Positions 32,801-44,939 of a stretch of DNA of 64,000 nt are shown here, piece by piece. The notes below the pieces were generated by a model. That model made no database searches, had not been told where the DNA came from, and saw only the letters and a program-made list of their open reading frames with translations. The stretch is taken from the NCBI RefSeq assembly GCF_030265065.1, contig NC_080397.1:22326501-22390500 (forward strand), given 5' to 3'. Both the position numbers and the translations under genes were made by a program. Source of the stretch: Corythoichthys intestinalis (lineage: Eukaryota > Chordata > Actinopteri > Syngnathiformes > Syngnathidae). Every line of letters starts with the position of its first letter. Position 1 is the stretch's first letter.

Positions 32801-35800
32801 GTGCTAAGCTAACGTTGTTGCTAATTCAATGCTTGTGTACTTTTTTTTGTAGTTTCACTACGGTCTAAAGAGGACAGTGGTTTGAGGCCATTTTATTAAT
32901 AAATCAGATGAAAAAGGAAGAAGTCTGATTATTAAGGCGTCGTTCACTAGCTGTCTAGCTTTGGAAAAAGTAGACGCTTCGGAGTGAGGACAGCATAGAC
33001 AGATTTAAATGACAGAGTGAAATGCCCACTACAGTCCTTATGTACCATATGTTGAATGTATATATCCATCTTGTGTCTTATCTTTCCATTCCAACAAATT
33101 ATTTTACAGAATATATATATAATTTACAGAAAAATATGGCATATTTTATAGAGGGTTTGAATTGCGATTAATTGCGATTAATTACGATTAATTAATTTTT
33201 AAGCAGTAATTAACTCGATTAAAAAATTTTAATCGTTTGACAGCCCTAATTTAAATGTTTCTCATGAAACAAAATGTTTTAACTTTCCTTACATACTGTA
33301 TTACCAGAGAACTGTGCTGTATCTTTTGCTAATGTGGGAGGAAGACAAAGCTGAATCAAACCCCAAACCTCAGAACTGTGAGGGTGACATCCTAACTGTA
33401 TTGCACTAACAATAAGACAAATGAGTGACAAACCTCGAGTGAAGTTGAGGGATAGAGCCACATTCTCAGCAGTGACGTTTTCCAGCAGATTGTGACCAGA
33501 AACCAGGACAGTGAGAAGTTGCATTCCCAAGCACGTACCCCACACTGGGAAGTAATCCCCTGCATCATTGGCCTGTAATGTCATCATCATTTCCGAAATT
33601 TGGTTTAAAATGTCCCCTTTTTCAAAATACATTGTTTTTTTTTTTAAACTTGACAAAAACATTGAATGTGCCAAGGCCCTTTGTATTTTTACTCTAATAC
33701 GGTCATTATATTGTATAGCCTTGTAGGCAAAAAGGTACTTTCTGATTCAGATTCATCCAGTTTACTGTCTTGCAAATATCAACTGTCCAACCACGTGATG
33801 TTTGAGCCAATCAGGAGAAAAAGGCGGGAGCTGCAGACATGAATCTGCTTGCATAGTCTGGCGGAATTCAAAGCGGGTTTTGTAGAGAGGTCGTTTTGTC
33901 TGAAATACACTCAATATCCTCATTAAAAGAAGAGCAAAGAGCATCACTTTCATTTTTGACGGGAAACAATGTTTGTCCAGGTTCCGATGAGTCATTGTCC
34001 AATCAACAGCCGTATTTATTTTTTGAAAGTTCTTCACACGAAACAGGTCTGGATTGGATTTTTACCAGATGTACAGTATATGTGGAATATATTCATGAAG
34101 ATATACGGAACAATCAATCTGGTCTGCCAGGCTAGTCATTATAGGAAGAGGAACTAAAGTTAGGCTACTAACCTCAACAGCAAGCTGATAAAAAATCTTT
34201 GCCACCCTAGCAAAATCAGATGTCTCCAGATTGGAAGCTCCGCCGATGAGAAGGAGACTGGAAAAAAAATCACAAGTCAGCCCACAAGTCAGATGACTGA
34301 TGATTTAATTAATGTTTGCTTACCCATTTATCCTACTAAAGATGTTTTTGTACTCAGCAGTTGTAAGAGTCAGTCTGTGTGGGTGAAGTTGGAAAATTGA
34401 ATGAAAGGTTTCAGTATTTGGCTACAAATGATCACAACTGACTTGATAGGCATCACTCTGCAGCCTGCAGACTCGATGTACTTAACATAGGAGGCAGGAA
34501 TGTATGTGCTCCCATACTGTTTCATTACTTCGTCTGAAACAATCTGAGTCAAAATACCTGCGAGGACACAAGAGGAAACACACAATCAAGTATAATTTAG
34601 CCTACAGTATGAAAGAGCTAGACACTTTTACAGGATGATAATAGTCCTTCAAATATACGGAAAAAATAATTTCTTGAAAAAGAAACGTTCTTTGTTTTGT
34701 TTCTGTATATGTCTTTTGGTGAACTCAAAACGCTAAGCCCCCACCACCTTTTCATTTTTTTAAACTGTTTTACTGAACTTAAATTGTCATTTTTGCTTAC
34801 ATTCTTGGATTCTATGTATAAATCACATCCTCCATCTCTTAATTTATATTTTTCCCTCATTTCCTCACATATAAATGCAAAACCTCAACTTTAACTACTT
34901 AAGAACGTAGGATATACATTGAAATTGAAGATAGTTTACATCCTTTTACTTTTCTATTTACTTTTTTATATATATATAATAAAGATATATGTAACATACA
35001 TTAACAAAAATAAGTATAAATGACCTAAATTATGCAGTGAAATGGAATATATTTTGAAGATCATGCAAATATTGACTTTTTAAAAAATGACAAAATAAGT
35101 AGCCTAACATAAATGAGAAAAAAAAATAAGTCCAAAGTGCACTTTGACATGGAAGATGTTCCGAACCTCCCCATCAGAGCAAATAAAATAAATAAGCCTC
35201 TTCTACTCTTTCCTTTCTCTTAAAGATTTGATCAATTTTCTGTTGCATTTCTGTTCGCATTTTTTAAAAACTATTTTACTGAACTTGTCATTTTTGCTTA
35301 CATTTTTGGATTCTATGTATAAATCACATCCTCCATCTCCTACTTTATATTTTCCCTCATTTCCTCACATATAAATGCAAAACCTCAATTTTAACTACTT
35401 AAGAATGTAGGATATACATTAAAATTGAAGATAGTTTACATCCTTTTACTTTTCTATTTACTTTTTTTTTTATATATATATATAATAAAGTATTGGCTAT
35501 CTAGTGCCGTCAGTGGTAGCCATTGAGTTAAATGAGTGCCTGTTATGGTTAAAAATAATAATAATCCCATTTCGTGCATGAAAGAATTAAACCAGTTCTA
35601 GTCTATACAGTACTTTAAATATTTATTTTCATGTGTTAAACTTATGAATTAAAATTTAACATTATTCAGCTCTTAATATGCACTTTGAAAACTTATTTAT
35701 ATCAACAGTAAATAGGCTACATCTCAAGATGAATGGGAAGTCAGCTAGACCCAAAAAAGGAAGCTGTACCAGCAACACAACAATGAACACAGTGAAACAC

Positions 35801-36079
35801 AGCTATTCAAACATTTATTTTCTAATTAAATTACTGCTCCGCAGTATACTGAAAATTAACTACGTTGTACATGTTGGGGAGAAAACCAGTCTCTCAACTC
35901 TTTGATAAGATGGAATACTGTGGCCCTGTGCCCATAATGCCGTCATCACTGATTGAACACTACTTACCAATCACAGGTCTATCATTTCCAGTGTACTGCT
36001 TGCTCCAAATCAGCTTGGACTGGTGGAAACTCAAAGATCCACAAACAAAAAGGACACATACAAAAATTGACAATCGCAT
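26807..36079 (-). CDS. ggh: ggh, gamma-glutamyl hydrolase, nine coding exons
   Basis: Exons on the minus strand: 36079-35968, 34557-34443, 34374-34324, 34257-34173, 33572-33434, 30420-30314, 30219-30126, 27605-27469 and 26925-26807. All have AG and GT borders. The protein, about 319 residues, removes gamma-linked glutamates from folylpolyglutamates in lysosomes or after secretion (family knowledge). A hydrophobic signal peptide starts [16 protein letters not shown]. The nucleophile Cys135 is in PVWGTCLGM and the catalytic His246 in [14 protein letters not shown] and NFS are possible glycosylation sites. The end reads [14 protein letters not shown]. Phases fit throughout except exon 8. There QFFVNEG needs six T but five are present (27479-27483), which would shift the last roughly 45 codons. 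This could be an assembly error or a real allele. Confidence 0.95.
27310..27372 (+). repeat. LINE/SINE 3' tail remnant
   Basis: Contains ATAGGCTGCAGCTCACCAGT and GACAAGCGCTATAGAAAATG, the common 3' tail of fish RTE-type LINEs and related SINEs. It lies in ggh intron 8, immediately past exon 8. Confidence 0.55.
28081..29033. mobile_element. Miniature DNA element with TACA-GTCCCGGGTTACGAA ends
   Basis: The left end TACAAGTGGTCCCGGGTTAC is mirrored at 29010-29033 by the inverse of TACAGCTAGTCCCCGGGTTA. It has TA-type flanks and no transposase. The GC-rich centre contains a tandem duplication (28299-28560). Confidence 0.75.
28299..28560. repeat. Tandem duplication, unit about 139 bp
   Basis: Two copies share GAGAAGCGCCCTTTTCGG and GTCATGACGCCTGCCCCAAC in the same order, the first at 28299-28437 and the second at 28438-28560. 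Confidence 0.85.
30421..33433 (-). other. ggh: ggh intron 5
   Basis: Contains the hAT element at 32414-33248. Short local duplications are seen: a 23-bp tandem with GCTGAGTCATGTACCTTCTT at 32312-32357, and two copies of AACATATGAGGTTATGCAGC at about 31700 and 31759. A LINE/SINE-like scrap, CAGTCAATCACAGGGTACAT, lies at 31239-31258. No gene is seen. Confidence 0.75.
32414..33248. mobile_element. hAT miniature element with 8-bp target duplication
   Basis: The ends are TAGGGCTGTCAAAATTATCG and the complement ending GACAGCCCTA. Flanks are ATTTAAAT at 32406-32413 and 33249-33256. At 835 bp it has no transposase. Both ends are rich in AATTAATTR motifs that can pair. Confidence 0.9.
34558..35967 (-). 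other. ggh: ggh intron 1
   Basis: AT-rich. It contains the duplicated segment described separately and a partial ATTGG-GTCTAT repeat at 35495-35545. No gene is seen. Confidence 0.75.
34750..35488. repeat. Duplicated 235-bp segment, copies 505 bp apart
   Basis: 34750-34985 and 35255-35488 share long runs such as GATTCTATGTATAAATCACA, ATATAAATGCAAAACCTCAA and GAAGATAGTTTACATCCTTT. They are over 90% alike by eye. The copies are direct, in ggh intron 1, and end in (TA)n. The spacer holds no copy. Confidence 0.88.
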
Positions 36080-36389
36080 TTTGAAGCCAGACTTGTCACA
36101 GATGAATCAATCCCTTTAGCAAATGAGTCAAGAGAAAGGTTTAAAGAGAGAGTTGTGAATAAGGAAGTGAAGTGAGTGCACACGTGACTAATCACATGCA
36201 CACACATAAACTTTGAGGAGTTTGGAGTAAGCAAACATGTTCACAGGTTAGAGTGTTTTTGTTTTTTAATGGCTAGAGTGCTTCCTATGTACAGTATTTA
36301 CTAACAGTATTTTGACCCGCTATATGATTTTTTTTTTCCTTCAAATTTTTATGACATTCATAGAGACCAGGGGTCTCAAAAGTGCAGTC
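36080..36389 (-). promoter_or_regulatory. ggh: ggh upstream region
   Basis: Sequence directly upstream of the ggh start codon. No TATA box is placed convincingly and the start site is unknown. A CAGGGGTCTCAAA hAT-like scrap lies at 36369-36430. Confidence 0.3.
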
Positions 36390-37992
36390 CAGAAGGCAAT
36401 TGTGACAATCTTTTGCAGCCCCCATTTGATAACAGAACTGCTAATTGTAGGTCACCCTCCCCCCATCTCTCCTGGTAGAGTGGGTGGCTGTTCATCTCAA
36501 GCTCAGGTCCTCTACTAGAGGCCTGGGAAATTGAAGGTCTTGCGCAGTATCTTTGCTGTTCCTAGGACTGCGCTCTACTGGACGGAGATGTCTGATGTTT
36601 TTCCATGTATCTGCTGGAGCCACTTCTCCAGTGTGGGGGACATGGCCCCAGTGCTCCTATGACCACGGGCACCACTGTTGATTTCACCTTCCAAGCTCTC
36701 CCCAGCTCTTCCTTGTGCCCTTGGTATTTCTCTAGTTTCTCGTGTTCCTTTTTCCTGATATTGCCATTGTTGTGGATGGCTACATCGATCACCACGGCTG
36801 TCCTCTGCTGCGTATCCATGATCACGCCGTCCAGTTGCATGGCCACAAACATCTTATCAGTCTGCATCTGAAAGTCCCACAGGATCTTAGCCCTCTCGTT
36901 TTCCACCAACTTGGGAGGTGTTTCCCATTGCGATCTAGGGGTCTCCAGTCCATACTCTGCGCAGATGTTTCTGTACACTATACTGGCTACTTGGTTATGG
37001 CGTTCCATATTTCTTTCTCTGTCAGTATCTGACACCCTGCTGTTATGTGCTGGACTATTTCAGGGGCCTCTTTGCACAACCTGCACCTGGGATCCTGCCT
37101 GGTTTGGTATATCTGGGCCTCTATTGCTCTGTTGCTCAAGGCCTGCTCCTGTGCTGCCATAAGCGCCTCTGTCCTGTCTTTTAGTCCAGCCCTCTCTAAC
37201 CATTGGTCGGACTTGTTCAGATCTGACACTTTAGTTATCTGTCGGTGGTACAGCTCATGCAGATGTTCTTCCTCCCATGATGGTTCTTCCAACTCCTCTT
37301 TTCCCAGTTTCCAGAGCCTGATACATTCACTAAGTTTTCATCTCTTGGGGCCATTTTCGTGATGTATTCGTGGAGCTTGGTTGTTTCGTCTTGGATAGTG
37401 GTCCTTACTCCTGATGCTTAGTAACCCTCAGCCTCCCTCCTTGCGCTTAGTGTATAACCTTTGGATACTGGATTTGGGGTGAAACCCTCCATGCATAGTG
37501 AGCAGTTTCTGTGTTTTCAAATCTCTGGTTTGAACTTACTCCTTTGGCCAGCTTATTATCTCAGCAGGGTATCTGATCACTGGTAGGGCATAGCTGTTAC
37601 TTGCTCGGATCTTGTTCTTGACATTGAGCTGACTTCTCAGGACCTGCCTTACTCGTTGCAGATATTTGACCGTTGCAGCTTTCCTTGTTGCCTCTTCGTT
37701 GTTACCATGTGCCTGTGGTATTCCAAGGTACATGTAGCTCTTCTAAACATATTCTATCCTGCCTTCTGGGAGTGCAACCCACTCTGTCCGGACTACCTTC
37801 CCTCTCTTAGTCACCATTCGACCACATTTCTGCAGCTTGAATGACACTACGATGTCCCTGCTGTAGATCTTGGTGGTGTGGTTCAGTGAGTCAATGTCTC
37901 GCTCACTCTTAGCTTACAGCTTGATGTCATCCATGTAGAGGAGGTGACTGACTGCGGCCCCATTCTTAAGTCTGTGTCCATAGCCAGTCTTG
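36390..37992 (-). mobile_element. LINE with restriction-like endonuclease, 5'-truncated
   Basis: Read on the minus strand: reverse transcriptase palm with LLYMDDIKL, a YLGIPQAHGN block, a zinc-knuckle-like CRLCKEAPEIVQHITAGC (C-x2-C-x7-H-x4-C), then an endonuclease-like region (TDKMFVAMQLDGVIMD and AVVIDVAIHNNGNIRKKEHE). Order and spacing fit site-specific-type LINEs with a C-terminal restriction-like endonuclease (R2/R4/NeSL group). The exact clade is not decided. Confidence 0.78.
36562..37985 (-). pseudogene. LINE ORF: reverse transcriptase plus endonuclease, broken
   Basis: Usable frames are 37985-37734, with a stop directly after DDIKL and another before SYMYLGIPQ, then 37733-37536, 37292-36987 and 37035-36562. 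Several stops and frame changes separate them. In the endonuclease the family PD motif reads LD, so a catalytic residue is altered too. Confidence 0.8.
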
Positions 37993-38003
37993 TTGATCAC
38001 TAT

Positions 38004-38925
38004 GCAGACCAGTCCAAAAAATGAACTTGGAAAATTTTGGCTCCACAAGGTTATGTTTGTTCCTTTCCTAAACCATAACAAGTGCACAAAATTTCACATT
38101 CATAGTCCTTTATTTAGTGTCCGCGCACGAGCCCTCAATTTGTCCACTAGTGACCGCTCTCTATGCGTTGCCCCCAGGGTGAGAGATAACTGATAAACTC
38201 CCAACTAAGTAACGCAAAATGAAAACAGAAATATGCGGTTTGACGAACTACAAACAAAGAAATGCGCGGTTTTTCATGCCTTGAGTTGTTAGGTTTGCGC
38301 CCTAGTGTGTCTTGTCACGTGATTCCCCATATATTTCACCTGTTGTGGCCTCTTGCTTGCGTCTTGACCGATCCGCTGCCTCTTGTATCAACCACCTGTG
38401 TCATTGTCACGTTACTCCATGTCTGTATTTAAGTACCCCATGTGGATTGTTGCGTCATTGTCGCTTCCTGTCCCTCCCAAGGTCTTTTCTCATCTCATGT
38501 CTGTTCCATGCTCCCATTGTGCCTGTATCCCTCAGTAAGTTTCATACCCAGTCTTTGTTTGAATTTAATTAGTACAGTACTTTGCTTTTTTGGCCTTTTG
38601 TTTGTACTTTGAGTTTTGTCTCCGGAATTAAAACATTTTTTAGTTGATCACTACCCTGCCTTGCCACCTTTTGTTTTCTGCATTTGGGTCCTCCATGCCC
38701 GCTCCCACGTCCTGACAGGTTTATTCAATTCAGATCACTTTTTCAGTTGATTGTGGAAAAGCAAAAGGAAACACCATTATGGAGGGCGCGGACACTAATT
38801 GCGTACTGAATGGCACAAAACTTCACACTTATGTCTTGTACCTAAAGACAAACAAAAATAGCCTTGTGGAGGAGAAATTCCAAAACTTTGACAAATAACC
38901 ATTATACGATGGACTGGTCTAATAC
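38004..38925. mobile_element. Miniature element with AGACCAGTCCA ends, split by an LTR
   Basis: The left end CAGACCAGTCCA and the right end TGGACTGGTCT are inverted. The inner arms also pair (GGCTCCACAAGGTTATGTTT against the inverse of CCTCCACAAGGCTATTTTTG). A GTGTCCGCGC block is found in both arms. The solo LTR at about 38287-38717 interrupts it. Confidence 0.7.
38287..38717 (+). mobile_element. Probable solo LTR of an LTR retrotransposon (fossil)
   Basis: It ends GCTCCCACGTCCTGACA. Inside are TATTTAAGTACCCC as a TATA-like start and AATTAAAA as a possible polyadenylation signal, in the right order for an LTR. A run ending TTTGGGTCCTCCATGCCC is common in teleost Gypsy-like LTRs in my experience. 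No internal region remains. The left border and target duplication are uncertain. Confidence 0.5.
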
Positions 38926-40407
38926 ACAGTATTATAGCAGTAGTATATTTATATATTCTGCCAATGCAGAGGCACTGTCCCTGATATCCACGCGAAGTAG
39001 AGGAGTGTTAGAATAAATGTTTTCGTTATCGTTTTCCCTCTTTAACTAACTAACGAAACACATACTCGGTGACCTAAGCTGGCGGTGACTGAATTAAGGT
39101 ACTGTTCATTTTTGAATATTTTTCTGCTGTAGTGATGAAACTTTTTTGTCCATTCAGATTTCAGCCACTGTTGCCAACATGCCATTAATTTACCGTAATT
39201 TCATGAGACAAGCAAAACCCAACTGTAGCAATTTATTCACAGAACCTTTGATAAGTGTGATGCGTTTCATTAAAATTTTTGTCAAGTTATTACTGTTGCT
39301 CAACAATAAATAATCCAAACAGTGTACATGGCATAGTTTTTGTGCTAATTTATTGCATTTAACCAAACCATAAATGGTCTCCATTTTTTTCCCAATTGCA
39401 AAAAAAAGTGGTGGTATTAAGAGGCGGACTGTCTGGTTGTTCCCTGGAAGGACCAATTGCACGGCGCATCACTGTAATGCACTAAAATTGGCGGTAACCA
39501 TGTTTTGCTTCTCCACACAGCATCTGTTCATATGTAATTAATTCTACATTGAAGTTATTTTGTTGTGATATGGACAAACCAGTGGACAAAAAACCCCAAA
39601 CAGTTTAAGGAAATAATGTTTTAATTGTGTGTTATTTACATTTTGTTAAACAATATTACAACCCAATCATTCAGAGGTGATCAATTAATTTTTGCTGGCT
39701 GTTCAATCTACTGCTTGGATTATTAGATAAACTACCAAGATGTTTTCACTTCATATAGGTTTAAAAAAAAAAAATGTCTGAACATAGTTATTTTACTATG
39801 CCCCCCCCCAAAAACAGAACGAGACTAAAAAATAAAATGTAAAATTACATGTTAATATGGCAAAAAAGAGAACAGACTTTTCCAAGAATAACATTGCGAT
39901 ATAGTAAAAAGAAAAAAAAAAAAGGAAAAAAAATCAAAAGAAGTTCTAAGGAAGTCATCATTTGGGAAAAAGTTGTCCGCACATGACTGATGTCTTCAGT
40001 TCATTAGAAGCACAAGAAATTATAGATCCTTACCTTTCAGCCCTTTTTTATAAAGTGCTTTTCAGACATAATATTACCAGGTAACGGTACCCGCAATCTA
40101 CCTGACCCGTGGCTTTCGAACATAAGGAAATGTACCTAACTTTACCAGCTAAGCTGTGTTTATACTGGAGGAAATGTAGCGGTAGTTACACGGCTCGGCA
40201 GCTCTTAGCTGAGCTGGTAAATGCCGGTGTTCTGACGAACGGGTATCCCTTGTCGAAGTGGTATCCCCGCTGTTGATAGCAGCTTAATGTTGAACAAATC
40301 TACTTTACCTTTTGACATGTCTATTTACGCATATTATACATATATTACATATTTAAATATTCCTACTATGTCAATATTCTTTCTTGAACAATAAACACTA
40401 TTAAAAC
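38926..40407. other. Intergenic stretch, no gene seen
   Basis: AT-rich unique-looking sequence with oligo(A) and oligo(C) runs near 39760-39810 and 39908-39934. 40215-40250 (GCCGGTGTTCTGACGAACGG) matches, inverted, 45580-45614, so part of it is repetitive. Confidence 0.45.
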
Positions 40408-41316
40408 TAGAGGTGTGCGAAATTTCCGATTCTTAGATTATTCGCGGTTTGGCCGTGGGAGATTCGAGAACGATTCACAAACATCCAAATTCCGATTATT
40501 GAAATATGCCAAGTAAAGCGAAATTAAAACACAGTCAGCGCGGTCTTCGGGACGCAATGAGGAACGGACCGAGAGTAAACATCATGCTTGTCATTAACTG
40601 GGTAATGACAATGCTCAACTCATGGCTCTGGCTCAATTCATGCCGCTAGATTAAAAAAAACACTAATACCTGACTGCTGCCGACAGCCGCTACAAACTAC
40701 GCCCACATAATGCTACGGTAGATATCACATGTATAAAGAACTAGATGCGAAATGACAGACTCGGCGGCATTAGCGGCACATTTATAGAAAACTAGATGCG
40801 AAATGACAGACTTGCCAGAATTAGTAAACAGCCACCATTTTAAAGCAGTAGACTTCCCTGGAGGGCTGTTGAGCGAACCTTCCAAGCGAACATAATTAAC
40901 TTTTTATCCAAAATACTCCTAAATCGGCAAAATCTGGACTTGAATCTATCTTTAAATGATGAAACAGTCATAAAACTTTAACATGTCGAAAGTAGACAGA
41001 AGGGAAATTATGGAATAACGGGAGCAATTTTAACAACTTTAACCATTGATTCACAACATTAAATTAATTGAATGTAGTTTAAAGCTGCTGATACAGAATG
41101 GGGACTTGCGTATTTTATTTACTGTTTTTAACTTTTAACTTGATAAGTAAATAGTCGTTTATTTAAGCTCGAGAGGACTTTTGTACAATTTTTCTAAGTA
41201 ATGTACAAAACATTAAAAGCAGCTGGGGGTGGGGGTGCATCAACAATTGATTTATAATCGAATTTTAGCCTCTGAATCACATTCGAATCGTTAGGTGCCC
41301 AAAGATTCCCCCTCTA
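40408..41316. mobile_element. hAT miniature element with perfect 8-bp target duplication
   Basis: The ends are TAGAGGTGTGCGAAA and the complement ending CCCCCTCTA, with GATTCTTAGATTATTCG-like blocks near the ends. Flanks are ATTAAAAC at 40400-40407 and 41317-41324. Inside, ACTAGATGCGAAATGACAGA occurs twice in tandem (40740 and 40792). Confidence 0.9.
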
Positions 41317-41530
41317 ATTAAAACCCAGGTGGCCCACATGTTTACTGTTTATCAGACAACGTTAACGTCCAAACGATATTGTTTCGCAATATCATCAAGA
41401 CTCTATTGTGGTCTTCTGGGCATATATGTAATTGCTTACAGAGTTAAGCGCAGGCATGAAAATCGGTCAGGGGTTAAAAATGTGAGAAGGGTGTGGAGGA
41501 AATACTGTATGTTCCAGTACACTGTACAAC

Positions 41531-42026
41531 TAGGGTTGTCCCAAACGACTAATTTTCTCCCGATTAGTGAGTCGACTACTTTTACGATTAGTCGACTAAT
41601 CTTACAAAAAAATGTGTTCCTTTTTTTAAATAATTTAGAAATGAAATTTTTGATTACGCTTATTAATTCACAAAAAAATTTTGGAACAGTTAAATTCTTT
41701 ATTAAAGTACAAATAAACACGTAAATAACAACAATAAATAACAAATAAACAATGAGGTCAAATGCTGATAGCATTAACAAGCGCAAAAAAATGAAATGCA
41801 AACCGATTCAGAACACTGACTTTGCCCTTTCAACATGATTCAAAATTCTTAAAAAAAAAAAATCTATCATTAATAATATAGTATACTACTATATATAATA
41901 GTAGTGTAATAAATATTCATTGCGAATAAGATTTTTCATAAAAGGTGTCATTTTAAAGCTATTCTTAGAATCTAAATTCTGAAGTATGTTGAATTAATTC
42001 CAGAAATCGTAATTTATATGATGAAC
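41531..42026. mobile_element. hAT-type miniature element fragment (TAGGGTTGTCCC family), copy 1
   Basis: It begins TAGGGTTGTCCCAAACGACT and continues with TTTGGAACAGTTAAATTC and ACAAATAAACAATGAGGTCA. The same order appears at 52273-52929. The right end is not found because other elements follow. Confidence 0.65.
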
Positions 42027-42249
42027 TAAGCCTGTCGCAATATGCAACAATTCCATTTATCGCACGGTAAATAAAAATGAAGGCAATAATTTTTCCGCTG
42101 CTATTTATCGCCTCGTGTCCACCTGCGTGCACGCGTGCGGCTGACGTGCTGTTAAAAGTTCGCCTTCCTCGTTACCAACTACGCAAAATGCATTTTAGTT
42201 TTTAGTTTAGTGCAGTTTAGGTTTAGTGCAGGTGGAGAAAAAAAAAAGA

Positions 42250-42878
42250 AAAGGTGACGCTTACCATTGAAATGAAGATGTGAATGATAGCAAAATATAA
42301 GCATGGTGTGTGCATCGATGAACTGGGTAGGAGAATGCCGATCTCGGCCGGCGGTCCCCCTCCGTTCGCCAGTTAAGGTGACAGTTGTTATTGTGGTAAC
42401 ATCGCCTAAGAAATCGCCAGCTTCGTCAGGTTTCAAATCATTTATTCCATCAACTCGCCGAGTGTCCACTGCTGTTGACGCCAGGATCGAAACCGAAAGT
42501 AAAATAGTGCTCTCCTGCTCACCGTCAGCCCCGCAGTGCGTTCAGGTACAGCAAAAAAGTCTGCCACATTAGAAGCCGATTTGTTACATTATTACAGGTA
42601 CTGTACTGTATTATTGTTATTATTGTTATTATTGCTATTATTATATTATTGTTATTCTGATTTTTATTCATATTTTATTTGTTTTGCTCTTTGTAATTGC
42701 TATTTGCAATAGTTACAGCAGTACTTATTTAGGATGTAGTGTGAGTTTTAGGACTGTGGAACGAGTTATTGGAATTATAATGTATTCTTTTGGGAAAATC
42801 CTGGTCGACATACGACCATTTCGACTTACAAACAAGCTCCTGGAACGAATTAACTCCGTATTTAGAGGTACCACTGTA
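42250..42878 (-). mobile_element. CAGTGGTACCTC miniature element, truncated copy nested in the hAT element
   Basis: It ends AGAGGTACCACTGTA at 42878. Blocks such as GTTCAGGTACAGCAAAAAA and AAGGTGACGCTTACCATTG are the inverse of blocks in 62282-63311. The far end is missing near 42250. Confidence 0.72.
42603..42660. repeat. (ATT/GTT)n microsatellite
   Basis: Short imperfect run of TATTATTGTTATTATTG. Confidence 0.75.
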
Positions 42879-43569
42879 TTACACATGGAATGCCATAGCA
42901 GAAGCTATGAGAGGAAACGTTTTCATTTGCCTAGACGCTTAAATTATTAAGTGGAATTTTATTTTTATTAAAAAACACATTTTATTTCTTCTGTGTTTCT
43001 GTGCAGTATTAATATTGTTGTCTTTTACTTAAGAGGCATGGTCTATTGTTTTAGTTGTGATTTCCTAAAAAGCATTTTTTAATTTAAGAGTAAACATTTA
43101 TTGCGTTTAAATGGGTGTACATGATCTATTAATAAATACTGTATTCTCACAGTGTTATTGTAATTTTTTTTTTTTTTTTTAATTGGGGGGGGGTGCAATA
43201 ATATCGAATATCGCAATAATTTATTAAATAAATTATCGCACACTAAAATTTGTTATCGCGACAGGCCTATGATGAACATGACATGCTTTTATTTTGAAAT
43301 GTTCACCGAAAGTACGTTCGCTAAACCACTAACCGTAAACTTTACACTCAGCAAAAAAAGCTCTTTTTGTCATTGCATGTGGTGTCAGTAATCTTTTCCC
43401 TTTTTTTTTTGTTTGCAAATGCTGTTAACGAGAGAATTTTCATGTTTGAAGTGTCACCTTTTAACCCCAAGTTTGCGTTTTGGAGAAGACTGCCAAAGTT
43501 TTATAGCAGCTTAAAGTAGGTTGTCTTTTTCCCCCATTAGCCTCAATGTAGCAATATTAACGTTTACAG

Positions 43570-44882
43570 CAGGGGTGTCCAAACTTTTTGCAAGGGGGGC
43601 CAGATTTGGTGTGGTAAAAATGTGGAGGGCCGACCTTGGCTTACATCCTTTACGTATAACAATATATTTAGGGAAATGTTAGCAAGCCATTCTGTGTGTC
43701 ACATTTGCTTTTTTTTTTGTTTTTGTTTGTGCTGAAACGATGAATCGATTAACTCCAGTATTCGATTAAAGAAAAAAAGATTCAAATTAAATTTTGCTGC
43801 TTCGAGTATTCGTTTAATTAAAGTGATACACTGCCCTCTGGTCTGCCTCATTTCACATGGATGAATCCAGCTGCTCCATGTTAAAACCAACATAAGCCAA
43901 ATTTTTGTTTGAGCTTTTTTTTTTTTTTTTTTTTTTTTGTGCATTCGTAATTTAGTGTATTGGTATATTTAGCAGTTTTTTTTTTTTTTTGTGGGAATAT
44001 GTGTCTGAACCATTTGTCAAGAGCATTGTAAAAAAACAAACAAAAAACAAACGTTAGTATTTTATAGCATTTAAGCTAGCAGACATTTGCTATGTAAGTT
44101 AGCCATTGTTCTTTTGTCAATCCTTATTTTTTATACCGTTTGAGGCTCCGCTCAGGTATTTTAATTTTTCATGTTCCTTATCCGATTACTCGATTAGTCG
44201 AACTAACTAGTTCATCGATTAATCGACTACTAAAATAATCAATAGCTGCAGCCCTAATTTTTTAAATTAATAATTTCAACAATCTCGCAACTAGCCTTTG
44301 TGGCGTTGTCTTTCAACTCTCGAGCTCTTGTGAAATACTGCTGTTATATGTAATGTAATAATGTAATAATGCTGCTGTAAAATTAAACTAGCTTCAAGTT
44401 GCTTCAATTTCTCACTTCTTCCCTGTAATCTTTTCGTACATGTCAGCGTGTCTTGTTTGGTAATATCGCCTCTGGTAATATTGGCTAACATTGAACTATT
44501 TAAAAACAGTGCACTGTCTCTTTGCAAATGAGGCAGACACAGCTGTTGCGTATTTTAGTGAAGAAATAGTCCAATTTCCACCTATTTCTGAAGCGTCGGC
44601 CGTCGCAGTCAAAAGTTTTTGTTGACTGTCGCCATTTTAGAAAATTGGGAGTAAAGGGTCACACGGGGTAATGTTGCTTAGAGTGCTGCTGCCTTTTAGT
44701 GGGTAAATGAGGATCAGCATTTAGTGTGTAAGCTACTTCATATGCTGGTAGCAGTACTGCTGACCAATATATTAAGTCTATGCGGGCCAGATGTTAATGA
44801 TTATTATGACAGAGGCTGGGGGCCAGATGAAATTTGACCGAGGGCCGCATTTGGCCCCCGGGCTGGACTTTGGACATGTCTG
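43570..44882. mobile_element. hAT element with perfect 8-bp target duplication
   Basis: The ends are CAGGGGTGTCCAAACTTTTT and the complement ending GGACTTTGGACATGTCTG. Flanks are GTTTACAG at 43562-43569 and 44883-44890. It contains a nested element at 43727-44256. The GCCAGATTTGG and GGGCCGCATTTGGCCCCC blocks are typical of this fish hAT family. Confidence 0.9.
43727..44256. mobile_element. Nested miniature element with GCTGCA-ACGATTAATCG ends
   Basis: Left GCTGAAACGATGAATCGATT and right AATCAATAGCTGCAGCCCTA are recognisable ends of one family. TCGATTAATCGACTAC-type blocks lie inside both. The 18-T run at 43918-43938 and another T run at 43976-43990 lie inside. Confidence 0.65.
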
Positions 44883-44939
44883 GTTTACAGTGTTTAATAT
44901 AGATATATTTCCTTATTTTGTATGTCTGAACTTTAATTC

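Larger units (their letters stand above)
42027..43269. mobile_element. hAT miniature element with perfect 8-bp target duplication, host of a nested element
   Basis: The ends are TAAGCCTGTCGCAATATG and the complement ending CGCGACAGGCCTA. Flanks are TGATGAAC at 42019-42026 and 43270-43277. Another end of this family lies at 45096-45117. It has no transposase. Confidence 0.9.

Noticed and set aside
41329-41724. 131-codon frame at the hAT fragment
   Set aside because: It runs across the start of the TAGGGTTGTCCC element and has no recognisable protein content.
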